Assembly (NCBI RefSeq): GCF_036373705.1
Contig: NC_089863.1
Location: 35,987,227-36,051,226 of the forward strand
Direction of reading: 5' to 3'
Source: Amia ocellicauda
Taxonomy: Eukaryota > Chordata > Actinopteri > Amiiformes > Amiidae
DNA length: 64,000 bases
Below, one piece after another: positions 11,702 through 23,360 of the stretch (position 1 is its first letter; the number at the start of each line of letters is the position of its first letter). The translations under genes were made by a program, and so were the position numbers. The notes beneath the pieces were generated by a model that did not search any database, had not been told where the DNA came from, and was given only the letters and a program-made list of their open reading frames with translations.

Positions 11702-11742
<41 letters not shown>

Positions 11743-11808
11743 GCTAAGGCACATTTGTAACATAAATTAGGGAACATTTGAAACATGCTTAGGGAACATT
11801 CATAAGAA
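11131..11808. other. Duplicated non-coding DNA, microsatellites and R tail
   Basis: 11131-11464 is non-coding and is repeated at about 54010-54339. 11465-11570 is (TG)n/(CTGT)n. A Tc1 scrap follows (about 11573-11625), then (TATG)n, the R tail (about 11668-11700), a (GA)n tract (11703-11740), and three copies of a GGGAACATTTGTAACAT-like motif (11750-11805). No gene is supported. Confidence 0.6.
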
Positions 11809-13683
11809 CATAAGAACATAAGAAAGTTTACACACGAGAGGAGGCTATTCGACCCATCATGCTCGTTTGGTGTCCATTAATATCTAAGTGATCCATGGAT
11901 CCTATCCAGTCTATTTTTAAATGTTCCCAAACTTTCAGCTTCTACCACTTTCCATCTTGAATGCTTTGAAGCCCAATTTCCATTTGTTGTCCCCTGGTGC
12001 GTGTGTCCCTGCTGATCTGGAAAAGCTCCTCTGGTTTGAGGAACCTTTCATGATTTTGAAGACTTGGATCAAGTCCCCACGTAATCTCCTCTGTTCCAGG
12101 GTGAAAAGGTTCAGTTCCCTCAGTCTCTCCGAGTAGGACTTTCCCTTCAGACCTGGAATAAGTCTGGTTGCTCTCCTCTGAACTCTCTGTCTCTAAAGCA
12201 GCAATATCCTTCTTGAAGTGTGGTGCCCAGAACTGTACACAGTATTCCAGATGAGGTCTAGCGCATTGTACAGTCTTAACATTACTTAAATTCTACACTT
12301 TTGACGATATACCCTAGCATTCTGTATGCCTTTTGTATTGCTTCCCCACATTGTTTGGATGGAGAAAGTGAATCCACATAGATTCCTAGGTCTTTCTCAT
12401 GCATTACTTCATCTAGATCTGTACCTCCCATAGTGTAATTATAGTGGACATTTTTGTTTTACTGCATGTATTACCTTGCACTTGTCCACATTGAATTTCA
12501 TTTGCCAGGTGTCAGCCCACAACTGAATTTATCTAAGTTCCTCTGAATAGCATGTGCTGCCAAGATTGTATCTGCTAAGCCACCTATTTTAGTATCATCT
12601 GCAAATTTGACAAGGTTGCTAAGTATCCCAGAGTCCAGATCATTAATATAGATTAGAAAAAGCAAAGGCCCTAGTACTGATCCCTGTGGAACTCCACTAA
12701 CAACCTCACTCCAGTTAGAAGTGACTCCTCTAATCTGTTTCCTATACATCAACCAGTTCATAATCCATCTACTTACATGACCCTGAATGCCTACAGCTTC
12801 CAATTTGAGGATCAGTCTTTGGTGTGGAACCTTATCAAAAGCTTTTTGGAAATCTAAGTATATCATATCATATGCTTTCACGTGATCTACAGCTGCAGTT
12901 TCATGTTCAAAAAAATGTATTAAGTTAGTAAGACATGATCTGCCTCGTCTAAACCCATGTTGACTATCTCCAAGAATATGGTTTTCATTGAGATGCTCCT
13001 CTATTTTCTGTCTAATCATTTTTTCCAACATTTTACAGGTGATGCAGGTGAGACTGATTGGTCTGTAATTTCCTGGCTCAGTTTTGTCCCCTTTCTTGTG
13101 GATTGGTATGAAATTTGCTGTCTTCCAGTCAGTGGGAACATCCCCTGTTCTAAGTGTCATTTGAAATAATCGAGTTAACGGCCTATACATAATTTCCCTC
13201 ATTTCTTTAAGTACTGTTGGAAATATCCCATCTGGCCCAGGTGATTTGTTTGATTTTAATTCTGCTAGTCCCTTTAGTACCTCCTCCTCATTTATCCTGA
13301 TCTCTCTTAGGGTTTGACTGGATTGATTGTCAACCTGTGGCATGTCATCTGTTTTTTCTTTTGTACAAACCTCTGTGAAATACTCATTTAGAATATTTGC
13401 CACATCTTGTTCGTTTTCCAAGATACCTCCATTTTTGCCCTTTATCTGTTTCACCTCCTCCTTAATTGACCGCTTGCTGTTGTAATTTTGAAAAAAGCTC
13501 ATTGCATTGGTTGTAGCTCCAAGAGCTATGTTTCTTTCTATTTCCCTCTTTGCTTTCCTGATCCCTTTCTTAAGATCTCTTTGCAGCTCAACATATTCTA
13601 TGTATTTTGTTTCATCACCATCCCTTTTGTATGTGCTATACAACATTTTCTTCCTCTTTATATTTTTTTGCATGCCTCTGGTT
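11809..13683 (-). mobile_element. CR1 LINE, 5'-truncated
   Basis: The minus strand carries the C-terminal two thirds of a CR1 reverse transcriptase and the CR1 3' end, which finishes in TTCTTATGTTCTTATG-type repeats (plus strand 11809-11832). The frame 12498-13683 holds SNKSPGPDGI, PGNYRPISLT, YLDFQKAFDKVPH, SGVPQGSVLGPLLF and KFADDTKIGG, the catalytic FADD box included. A frameshift just before 12498 ends it inside what should read as the QMKFN region, and the thumb and C-terminal part continue in other frames towards 11850 (RLRELNLFTLEQRRLRGDLI). The 5' end stops in a (TATG)n tract at 13683, the usual result of incomplete reverse transcription. Confidence 0.88.
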
Positions 13684-13713
13684 TGTATGTATGTATGTAT
13701 GTATGTATGTATG
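13684..13713. repeat. (TATG)n microsatellite
   Basis: A short tetranucleotide tract joins the 5' break of the CR1 LINE to the LTR piece that follows. Most LTR pieces and R copies in this window are bounded by this same tetranucleotide. Confidence 0.85.
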
Positions 13714-13984
13714 TGTGGAAGGAAAGTTAGAAATTCTTTTCTCACAACTGTTTTTCTCTCTTGTATACTTAAGAAAGATAAGGTCAAGCTAGAAGGTCAG
13801 GAGGCCATAAGGTAGTTTGATTTCTCTTTGTTATTTACAATGAGAACCTTGGAGACAATGTCAAACAGAATGACCTACGTGCCTGTTCCCTAATACCATG
13901 TATAGACCTATGAACTCTGTTCGATAATGATATATGTTCTGCTTAGTTAGCCTTTAAGATAACATAGTAATGACTTTCTAGCAT
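13714..13984 (-). mobile_element. LTR piece, family of 10213-10640
   Basis: This matches about 270 bp of the solo LTR from its TGTGGAAGGAAAG edge to the CATAGTAATGACTTTC region, and is bounded by TATG tracts on both sides. It is one of six pieces with nearly the same inner breakpoint. Confidence 0.7.
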
Positions 13985-13993
13985 GTATGTATG

Positions 13994-14031
<38 letters not shown>

Positions 14032-14079
14032 AATGTATGTATGTCCAATTGCTTTTGACAATACAAATGAATTGAGAGG

Positions 14080-14116
<37 letters not shown>

Positions 14117-14420
14117 TGACAAACAGAAAAACAGACACACACACAAACACACACACACACAGAGCCAGCCAGCCCGCCAGCCAGCCAGCCAGCCAGCCAG
14201 CCAGCTCAGCGATGACATCACGAGCCTCTCTCAGCTGACTGCTATGACATCACAGAGCACGTACATTCCGTTGCTTGCCGTCTGTCAACCACTCAGTCAC
14301 TGCCAGCCAGACTGGCTGGCTGGCTGGATGTGGGGGCTGCTTGCTGCTGCTGCGTACCTTAGCAAGCTTATTTGCTTGACCGGCCTTCCTACTCCTCTGC
14401 CCACATGCCCACCTATGCCT
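13985..14420 (+). repeat. Composite repeat R, copy 2
   Basis: (TATG)n and (TA)n, the CCAATTGCTTTTGACAATAC tail, (GA)n, (CAGA)n, (CA)n, (GCCA)n, then the R body beginning CTCAGCGATGACATCACGAG, ending at CCCACCTATGCC. It lacks the LINE-derived 3' segment found in the longest copies. Confidence 0.75.
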
Positions 14421-16230
14421 CTACTCCAAGATACTTATACAATAGAAAAACTATGGTAATAATAATATAGCCCAAGACAAAAAATATTAATCTTTCTAGA
14501 CTGTATTAAAGTTCAGCACTTCGGAAAAATAGAATTATTTTGTATTTCAATAAAACAACAATAATTACTGGTATCCACACACCCAACCAATGTAAATGTC
14601 ACGGACGGTGTTAATTAGCTCCTTAATCACCATTACTTATTATATTTATATTTCACTTCACTTTATGCAATATGGCTTGTGTATTTTGTTTGGTTCTATA
14701 TTGCCATTATTTTGTGTGTTGATTATCTTTCACTTTATTGTTTAATTTGTTATTCACTTAGTATTATTTTGATTGTTTGCACGCGTGCCTTATTATTTGT
14801 GTTTCTTTGAGCCAATCACCACCGCACAACTCACCTGGGTCCACCTGCACTCTTCACACGCGTCCCCACTTAATCACCCTGCCCTGGGAGAGGAGAGGAT
14901 TATCTGCTGTAGTCCACTTTCCAATGTGGGAGGTCTCTGCGGCTCATATCTCATTCAATTATTTATTCATTTATCCTACATCAAGTTTATTTATTTTCCC
15001 ACGTTTCATTCAATCACCATCAGAAGCTCTCTGTGCTAAAAGTGGCAGCACATTTGTCTCACACACATCAAACTCACCTTTTCCTGCTTCCCAAGCCTTA
15101 TCAACTTACTCAGACCCTCGTCAACTTACTCAAACCCTCTTCAACTTTGGTTAACATTGCTCTGCATTCTAACAGCTATTCTTTCTCCTATTCTTAATTT
15201 CTTACAAGAAATGTATTCAGGTTTTTTTATCAATATGTTTTATTTATATTTATACAGATGTCACTCCATTATTCGTTTATTGAAGTCATATATGTACCTA
15301 ACAAAATATTAGCCAATAGGCCATTGATCTCAATAATGATTCCCATAATCCTAGGACACCTTCTCTTTTACTCTTCCTTTCCATTCTTACTTTTCTCCTG
15401 TAAAGCATTTTATATTACTTGAGCTTACTTATTCTATAGTTGTAATCTTATACTTCTGCGGTATCTTACCCTTTTCCTACATCACTCATCTTAAAACCAT
15501 GGTCTACTTTGACTTTCATTTCAGGTATTATATGCTAGGCACCAATAACCAAACATTTTCTGAAAGACTGTAACATGTCACCAGACTGTTTACATTCTCC
15601 TGCTTTCACAGGCTGTCAGGGCTGCACCAGGCTCTCTTCTAGCCTTTCGTTTCCTTGAATTTGACTTTTGACAGAGCTTGTCCATAACATGATGTTTAAC
15701 AAACAAATTCTGGTTCTTCTTGTGGAGACACCATGACTATTTATGTATTACTATTATTATCCATCTGTTTATTCAATGTATATTTTGGATTACTTTTCTT
15801 ATAATAGTCTTTCTTTCTGATTTCTGATGCTTGAGGCACTCTGTATAGAGCCAAAGATCCTCATGAATATGATAAATCTGTTGTTACATTTTTAAATATA
15901 ATTCTAAAATGATTGCCAAAACATAGACATTTACCTTATATCACCTTCAAACTATACATATTCATAAACACACAAAGCACATACACATTGATATCTAAAG
16001 ATAATTCAGATATCCGATCTGTGGCATGTTTTATTGACCCTGCAGTGTCTCAAACAGCCCTTATAACTTATTATTTAAGCTTATGATTATTTAGAATAAA
16101 ATGTCAAATAATCCCACTCGATTATTTCATTATTTCACTATCTCAGTTTTCTTGATCCATTGTGAAAAAGTTCTGTTATTTCCTCCTCATCTGTAGAGGC
16201 TACATTAGCCCACTCCCCGGTCTGATATTC
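14421..16230. other. AT-rich DNA with a diverged repeat shared with 51.7-52.8 kb
   Basis: No gene is supported. 15020-15190 and 15945-16080 clearly resemble 51715-51860 and 52620-52765, with shared phrases such as CTTTCTCCTATTC and GACCTGCAGTGTCTCAAAC-like strings. The two regions are therefore old copies of one family. Both lie beside retroviral coding remnants on the minus strand, so they may be parts of the same endogenous-retrovirus family. Confidence 0.5.
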
Positions 16231-16737
16231 TCATAGTAACTGTATCCAAATGTTGGGCGGACATTTAGCCTTCACGATGATGTGTACATCGTGCGGGTGA
16301 AGGAGGTGAATAACCATCTTTTCATCTAGAATATCCCAAAAAGTTGTGTTACCCTGGTTTGGTTTTAATTTTGGGAGGGACGCCCATATCATTTCTTTTT
16401 CTCCTGGGGAGAAGGGGACATGGGTTTTAGTCGTATAGACTATTGATTGACCTTCCTCTTTACTCTGTCTAGTTTTGACTTGCATGGGTGCAGCTGGGAC
16501 CGTTTTCAGAGCGGTCAGATCTGGATACAATGTATTATTATAACCAAAATCAGTGATTGATTTATATTCCGGATTATATGGGGGAGGAGCGCTAGCAAAA
16601 CCTCCTTTTTCATATTCCCATGCTTTGCGATCTAAATCATCCCAATCGGGCCTGTCGTCCTCGGAGTGATCTGTGTCGCGACGCGCTCCTAACACGGCAG
16701 CACATCGCGCACCTACACCTTCACCTTTTCTGACCAC
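16231..16737 (-). mobile_element. Endogenous-retrovirus gag fragment
   Basis: A 168-residue open frame on the minus strand has a PPPY late-domain motif in the context SAPPPYNPEY, an LYPDL segment, and a capsid-like start (HVPFSPGEKEMIWASLPKLK). This arrangement, a matrix/p12-like linker then capsid, is typical of gag of simple retroviruses. Only this part of gag is recognisable. It is a fossil fragment of an otherwise degraded element. The genus is not settled. Confidence 0.65.
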
Positions 16738-17771
16738 TTTTCTTGCCCTTCTAATTTGCCTTGTAGTTCTATTAATTCTATCGTATTTTTCACAACTTCT
16801 TCTCTCAATTCACATTACTGTTTATGATGATCTTCCATTTCTGTTATTTTCTTTTCTTGATTCTCACCAACCTGACACAATATCACAATTCCTTTCTCTG
16901 TCTTATCTGGTTGTTGTTGCTTCCACCAGTCCCGGTGCTCCTTCGAAGACCAGTCTTTCTCCCAACTTCCTTCCAACATTTTCTTCTCTACATTCTGTTT
17001 TTTTATTTCTCAAAAAACCAATAATGCTGGTGTCACTCACTGTGACGATTTATCTGAAATATTACATTATTATATATTATATTATGTATATATATTATAA
17101 TAAAAACAAACACTCCAGTAAGGTACGGACACCCGTACATGACACTGGCTAAGGTAAGGGAACCCATAAACAACCATAAGCACCCCCGGACCTAGGACAG
17201 ACTGTAACTTGCTAACTTGCTAACTGTTTTGTTTGCTTCACATCGTTTGCTGCTAGTTGCATGCCAAACGAGTTCGTTCTGTCCAAAATATAAGCTTTTT
17301 TCTTCTAATAAACTCAATAAAAATACAGTGCACTAGCAACTATTTCCCTTTCAAAAGTTGTAGTCCCGTTTCAGTTAAAACAAAATGTGTTCTTCAAACA
17401 AAGAAAATACTTGTGTTTCTTTTCCCTCTTTACCTGCTCTTATCACAAAGCTTCTCAACACAATCTCAGGTGCAGGTGCACTCTGCGCTATCCTTTGCCC
17501 GAGCTTTGTCCAGGAAAACTCACTGTAGCCATCTTAGTTCAACACGGGCTCTCCTTACCTGCGAGTCACACGGGTCCAGTTCACTTTGCAAGTGAACAGT
17601 CTCTTCTCAGAAACAATAAGGAAACTTGGAAAGAAACACAATCCCAGGTCGGTGTTAAAAAAAAGTTCTTTGTTTTCATATTAAAAGAAAACATTTGTAT
17701 TTTCTCTGCACACTTCACAGCTCCAATTAGCACACTCAACTAATCCCTGCCCCCCTCAGAAGCGTCACTAA
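16738..17771. other. Non-coding DNA upstream of the gag fragment
   Basis: No gene is seen. The stretch has AT-rich runs (TATATATTATAATA around 17080), a CTTGCTAACTTGCTAACTG direct repeat near 17210, and several short frames without motifs. It lies 5' of the gag fragment in that element's orientation, so a leader or LTR may be hidden here, but no pair of repeats was found to prove it. Confidence 0.4.
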
Positions 17772-18206
17772 AGAAAGGTACTCACAGTCATTTTAAATAT
17801 GACATCCTGTAGTGTTTGTTTTCAAAATATGATCTTATTATCACTTGAACCAAATAAATCCTTTGACCCACTAATACCAAATTACAGTTATGGGGGCCAC
17901 AGATGTGATTTGAAAATACGATCTTCCATGTCTTTCTGTTGTGTTTTGACCTGGGGATCTGTAATTGTCCAAGTGGCTACTGCACATGTACTTATTTAAT
18001 ATTAAATGTGTTATTTAATTAGGCTTGGTTCTGATGAGCATGTACAAGACGTCAGCTTTTTAAATAACTGTGTGTATTGGATCATACACATTTTAGAAAT
18101 ACTCTCTCAAACTTCCCGCATTGGTACCTCACCAGGGAGGTAGAAAACAGCAATAGCATTGAAAAAGTGTGATTGTAGTTCTGCTCTTCTGCAATATATT
18201 TCTACA
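17772..18206 (-). repeat. Inverted copy of 62807-63240
   Basis: This is the reverse complement of 62807-63240, nearly identical. At the right edge that sequence is the end of the Polinton-like polymerase gene plus its 3' flank, so this copy carries the end of the polymerase reading frame on the minus strand. The rest of the element is not present beside it. Confidence 0.85.
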
Positions 18207-18241
18207 ATATCTTTAACATCTTCTTTAACATTGTTTTAAAG

Positions 18242-18343
18242 GCTGGGACCAATATGGTGGAATATCTCCAACACACGGACATTGAGAGACTCGACCCCTT
18301 TGTGCTGCTGCTCAGAGACCAACTCTCAGTTGTCTCTGAGTAG
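18242..18343 (+). other. Possible terminal exon, 33 codons
   Basis: After TTGTTTTAAAG, a plausible splice acceptor, an open stretch encodes AGTNMVEYLQHTDIERLDPF and LLLRDQLSVVSE and ends in TAG. The identical stretch is at 63259-63360. It has a protein-like composition, but there is no upstream exon I can assign and I do not recognise the protein. Confidence 0.3.
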
Positions 18344-18548
18344 GCTATGGATCAACTTCCTTTCCTAATATGAAGGAGACCATGGATACAAAACCTATGA
18401 AAAACAGGTGATTATTGTTATTCTTCTCATTATAAACTACTTAATACATCTCTCCCATAAAGTACAACAGGATAGTGGTGACGTCATTCAGGATTGGATT
18501 GCCATTGGTCAAAAGCCCTCTGAGAGAAATTGTGTGGCGACACTCCAC

Positions 18549-18730
18549 ACTCTTAGAAGAAATTGTTCTGCACAGAACCATAAAGGGTTCCTCGAGTAAT
18601 CGCTCTGGTGGATCCCTTTATGGTTCTATGTAGAACCCCTTCAAAGGGGTTACATGAAGAACCCCCAAACATAGCGTTCTACACAGAACCATTCGTTTTA
18701 AAATGTTATATATAGAACCCATTCAAAAGG
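18549..18730. mobile_element. Palindromic MITE
   Basis: The element is built from inverted blocks around AGAACCATAAAGGGTTC and CCCTTTATGGTTCTATGTAG, so it can fold into a long hairpin. It is non-coding. A second copy is at 63577-63757 as part of the larger duplication. The pattern resembles fish hAT-type MITEs. The family is not confirmed. Confidence 0.6.
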
Positions 18731-18978
18731 GGGACACGTGCTATACCTGAATTTGTTTTCCAAATACAATCTTTAAAAAATGTATGAGTTCATATATACA
18801 AACACACATACACAACGAAAAAATCGCACTACTAGTGAAGTAACTTCATTTACATTATATGCCACAACTCCTCAATTTGGAAAGCAAAAACAAGACATCT
18901 GATGTAAAAGTGTAAACTAATTACGAACAGCACTTTTGATTTTTATCTTCAATTCAGGGGCTACTTATTCGAACAGTA

Positions 18979-19490
18979 AACTGTATTCTCTCTTCAGAGT
19001 GACTGGAATGTTTTTGCCTACATTCAACTTAAATATGAAAGTTTCCAAAAACGGCATAGTTTTCTTTAAGGCTATTCAATGCCAAACACAAAATTCTCTC
19101 TGCTTTCAGTGCTTGTCCTTCAGCACAATTACACAGGTTCATGATGTTCTCATTTCAATACATTGTTTTCTTATTTAAACTATTTGACTTTGAGCTTACA
19201 TTGAGAATAAAATCACTTTTGCAAGTAAAACCTGGCCAAGAAAGGAAGCAGCACTACAATAAAACAATACACAGAATACAAAGCAGTTCCTTCAAAAGTG
19301 AAAGTGATAAAGAGTGATGTCTGTCAGTAAATTACGTTGAGATACATATTGGTTATTTTGAATTAGGAGTCCAACTTCAATAATTTCTATTAACAAGCCA
19401 AAATACAGATCAGAATTACGGGTAATTGAAAATAATATGTAGCGCCTAGGTAAGCTTGGATGTGTTCAGAGAAACACTAAAAACGGACCT
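18979..19490. other. Intergenic DNA, nothing recognised
   Basis: AT-rich single-copy-looking sequence with no motif-bearing open frame, between the duplicated block and the LINE ORF1 copy. Confidence 0.45.
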
Positions 19491-21112
19491 TCCTCACACC
19501 CGTCTTGTTGAGGTGGACGTGGTCATACAGGTGATGTGGCTGGATGTCTCAGTGGTGTGCCAGGTGGACGTTGGGGAGGAGGGCACATCTTCGGGATACT
19601 TCTGCGTTGATGGCCTGGATGATGTGCAGGGGCACGTCTGTGCGGGGCAGCAGTGTGGAGATGGTGATTTTGGCAGTTTGGAATTCCTCTGTGGCTTTCT
19701 TTGCCACCTGTCTCAGGGCTGAGGCCGCATCGCCCCTGCGGGCACTCAGGTCGTTAGTGCCGGTGTGGATGAGGATGTGTTTGACCTAGCACAGCCTCCT
19801 CTTGGAGAGCAGCTCCAGGGCTCAGGGGTTTGTGTATTAGTGGCAGGTCTGGTGATAGTGGGGGTGTCAGGAGTGGTGGGGAGTGTGGGTGGATCAGTGG
19901 GTGCGTCAGTGGGTGCGTCAGGGGTTGTAGGTGTTGTGGGGTAAGTGCAGTGCAGTCTCTGTGCTCCTCTCTTAGCTTCTCCAGCTGGCTCTGCAGGCTC
20001 CTCAGGTAGCTGTGCTGGGGTGTCCTGGTCAGCTCCTCCCTCGCTCTGTGCAGCTCCGTCCTCAGGGTTTGGCTCTGCTCCTCCTGGTCTCTCACTGCTG
20101 CTCTCAGCTTATGGATCTCAGCCTTGTGGTGCATCTTTAGTCCCTGAACTCCGCAAACTTCAGCTCCAGCACTGATAGGCATTCCTTTAGTGTTTTAATG
20201 TTGCTGGAGAGTTTTGGGGAGACAGGGGGGCAGTCTGTGGGAGATGGGGCACTGTCTGGCTCCGTGTGGCTGGGGGCAGACTGCAGGGTGGCCGGCTCTG
20301 GCTCGTGTTTCTCTACCTCAGTCTGCTGCTTTGAGGTGTGGAAGCCGAGAGATAATTGGTCCAGGCTGCTCTCGCTGTCCTGCACCATGATGGTCCCGTT
20401 GTGGTATACATTAAAAGTGAGCATCACACTGTCTGTGTCTTTCTCTACCAGCACTGAGATCTGCCTGCCTCTGCTAATGCCCCTCTTGTTGTTATTGGGG
20501 TATGTCTGGCACAGGGTTTTGTGAAAGGCGGTGGGGTACTGAGTGTAGAACAGTAGATTGTTCTTGACCCTGTTTTCTCCTTTACCGGTGTAGTCTAGGA
20601 TGAGGGTCTCAGGAGATGCTCTCATCACAGCTTGTTTGTAGTCCTTATAGCCTGTGCAGAGCGATTGTCTTCAGGGTATCGGATTTCAAAAGGCAGCTCT
20701 GCAGTCAGACTGCTGTTCGATAGATTTGTATCAGTCTCAGTGGCAGTTGGGCTCTCTCCTACTGTCACTCTATTCAAATTGGAGCTCTGCATTTTCATTG
20801 GCTGAGTCAACTACTGAGAATGCTTATTTATTTTATTAATACATATTTTTTTGTTTAATTATTTGTCTCTATAGGTGAAAGGTCTTACCTCCAATTCTTG
20901 TCTTCAGCTTTTCTTTTCTGACTTTTCTTCCTGAACTGTCTCTCTGCTTTCTTCTTTTTGTGTTTCTCTTAAAATTATTATTTTTTGAATACTTTTTCTT
21001 CTGAATTTCTATTCCATGTCTTCTGTGTATGTTTATAGTGCTATATATTAATTTGTAAATGACAAATTAAATCCGCTTATGTATAAAAACAAATGTTTTT
21101 TAGGAGCTCATA

Positions 21113-21168
<56 letters not shown>

Positions 21169-21172
21169 CCTC
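19491..21172 (-). mobile_element. LINE 5' region with broken ORF1 (copy of 34320-36170)
   Basis: This matches the 5' UTR and ORF1 of the LINE at 30303-36170 almost base for base. ORF1 would start at about 20812 (MTQPMKMQSSNLNRVTVGES). The same N-terminal domain, coiled coil (IHKLRAAVRDQEEQSQTLRT) and the end of the SGNH-esterase-like domain are present. Relative to the other copy it has an internal deletion of roughly 190 bp near 19825 that removes the first part of the esterase domain, a smaller deletion near 20145 and other frame changes. ORF2 is absent. Because LINEs normally lose their 5' end, keeping only the 5' end points to a later deletion or a segmental duplication. Confidence 0.8.
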
Positions 21173-21999
21173 TCAATTCAATTCATTTGTATTGTCAAAG
21201 CAATTGGACATACATACATATACATACATACATACATACATACATACATCTACACGGAAAATAAATAATAGAATTATGAATCACAATAAGATGTAATGAA
21301 GTACAGAAAATGAAAATGTAAAAAAATGTGATCTTTAATACATACAAATAAAGAAAATAGGTTTACTATTTCCAGATTCCTTTTTTGAAATACAATGACA
21401 TGCATAACAAACAAGTATTTACATTATATTTACAGCCGGTGCTCGTGTGTCACTGTGTCCCTCAGGCTGTGGTAGGCGCTGACATATTGGGCAGCCAGGG
21501 TGGCTGTGTGTCCCTCCCCCAGGAGGACTGGCGTTTTTCTTTTTTCTCAGTTTTGTCACAGGTTGGGTGGGCATCCATTATGTTGTTACAGAATTTGTCC
21601 CTTATTTTGGGCTAAAGCTTTCCGTGGAGGGGAACGTGGATCAGTTTGTACCATTTTTGGGAGAATCTGCCTTGTTGGGGCGGAGCTGTGACCAGGTGAA
21701 CAGCAGATCGGGCATAGGTGGGCATGTGGGCAGAGGAGTTGGAAGGCCGGTCAAGCAAATAAGCTTGCTAAGGTACGCAGCAGCAGCAAGCATCCCCCAC
21801 ATCCAGCCAGCCAGCCACTCTGGCTGGCAGTGACTGAGTGGTTGTCAGACGGCAAGCAACGGAATGTACGTGCTCTGTGATGTCATAGCAGTCAGCTGAG
21901 AGAGGCTCGTGATGTCATCGCTGAGCTGGCTGGCTGGCTGGCTCTGTGTGTGTGTGTGTATGTCTGTGTGTGTGTGTGTGTCTGTTTGTCTGTTTTTCA

Positions 22000-22042
<43 letters not shown>

Positions 22043-22090
22043 TCAATTCAATTCATTTGTATTGTCAAAGCAATTGGACATACATACATT

Positions 22091-22095
<5 letters not shown>
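21173..22095 (-). repeat. Composite repeat R, copy 3
   Basis: A long copy. It contains the TATG tract, the 3' UTR-like segment (21250-21410), a short LINE-ORF2-like C-terminus on the minus strand (about 21425-21535, reading LAAQYVSAYHSLRDTV), the R body (about 21600-21935), and then (TG)n, (CTGT)n, (CT)n and the tail CAATTGGACATAC. It sits between the LINE 5' end and the DD36E transposon and is largely absent from the matching duplicate at 36.2 kb. Confidence 0.78.

Positions 22096-22142
<47 letters not shown>
22096..22142. repeat. (TA)n microsatellite, target of a transposon
   Basis: A pure TA run into which the DD36E element inserted. The run resumes on the other side at 23364-23395, as expected for an element that targets TA. 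Confidence 0.9.
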
Positions 22143-22145
<3 letters not shown>

Positions 22146-23360
22146 TCACCTAAAGGATTATTAGGAACACCTGTTCAATTTCTCATTAATGCAATTATCT
22201 AACCAACCAATCACATGGCAGTTGCTTCAATGCATTTAGGGGTGTGGTCCTGGTCAAGACAATCTCCTGAACTCCAAACTGAATGTCTGAATGGGAAAGA
22301 AAGGTGATTTAAGCAATTTTGAGCGTGGCATGGTTGTTGGTGCCAGACGGGCCGGTCTGAGTATTTCACAATCTGCTCAGTTACTGGGAATTTCACGCAC
22401 AACCATTTCTAGGGTTTACAAAGAATGGTGTGAAAAGGGAAAAACATCCAGTATGTGGCAGTCCTGTGGGCGAAAATGCCTTGTTGATGCTAGAGGTCAG
22501 AGGAGAATGGGCCGACTGATTCAAGCTGATAGAAGAGCAACTTTGACTGAAATAACCACTCGTTACAACCGAGGTATGCAGCAAAGCATTTGTGAAGCCA
22601 CAACACGTACAACCTTGAGGCGGATGGGCTACAACAGCAGAAGACCCCACCGGGTACCACTCATCTCCACTACTAATAGGAAAAAGAGGCTACAATTTGC
22701 ACAAGCTCACCAAAATTGGACAGTTGAAGACTGGAAAAATGTTGCCTGGTCTGATGAGTCTCGATTTCTGTTGAGACATTCAGATGGTAGAGTCAGAATT
22801 TGGCGTAAACAGAATGAGAACATGGATCCATCATGCCTTGTTACCACTGTGCAGGCTGGTGGTGGTGGTGTAATGGTGTGGGGGATGTTTTCTTGGCACA
22901 CTTTAGGCCCCTTAGTGCCAATTGGGCATCGTTTAAATGCCACGGCCTACCTGAGCATTGTTTCTGACCATGTCCATCCCTTTATGACCACCATGTACCC
23001 ATCCTCTGATGGCTACTTCCAGCAGGATAATGCACCATGTCACAAAGGTCGAATCATTTCAAATTGGTTTCTTGAACATGACAATGAGTTCACTGTACTA
23101 AACTGGCCCCCACAGTCACCAGATCTCAACCCAATAGAGCATCTTTGGGATGTGGTGGAATGGGAGCTTCGTGCCCTGGATGTGCATCCCACAAATCTCC
23201 ATCAACTGCAAGATGCTATCCTATCAATATGGGCCAACATTTCTAAAGAATGCTTTCAGCACCTTGTTGAATCAATGCCATGTAGAATTAAGGCAGTTCT
23301 GAAGGCGAAAGGGGGTCAAACACAGTATTAGTATGGTGTTCCTAATAATCCTTTAGGTGA

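Larger units (their letters stand above)
18225..18978 (+). repeat. Direct copy of 63242-64000
   Basis: Nearly identical to the last 759 bp of the window and in the same orientation, with one difference of about 10 bp near 18400. It directly follows the inverted block 17772-18206, whereas at the right edge the same sequence follows the non-inverted block. Confidence 0.88.
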
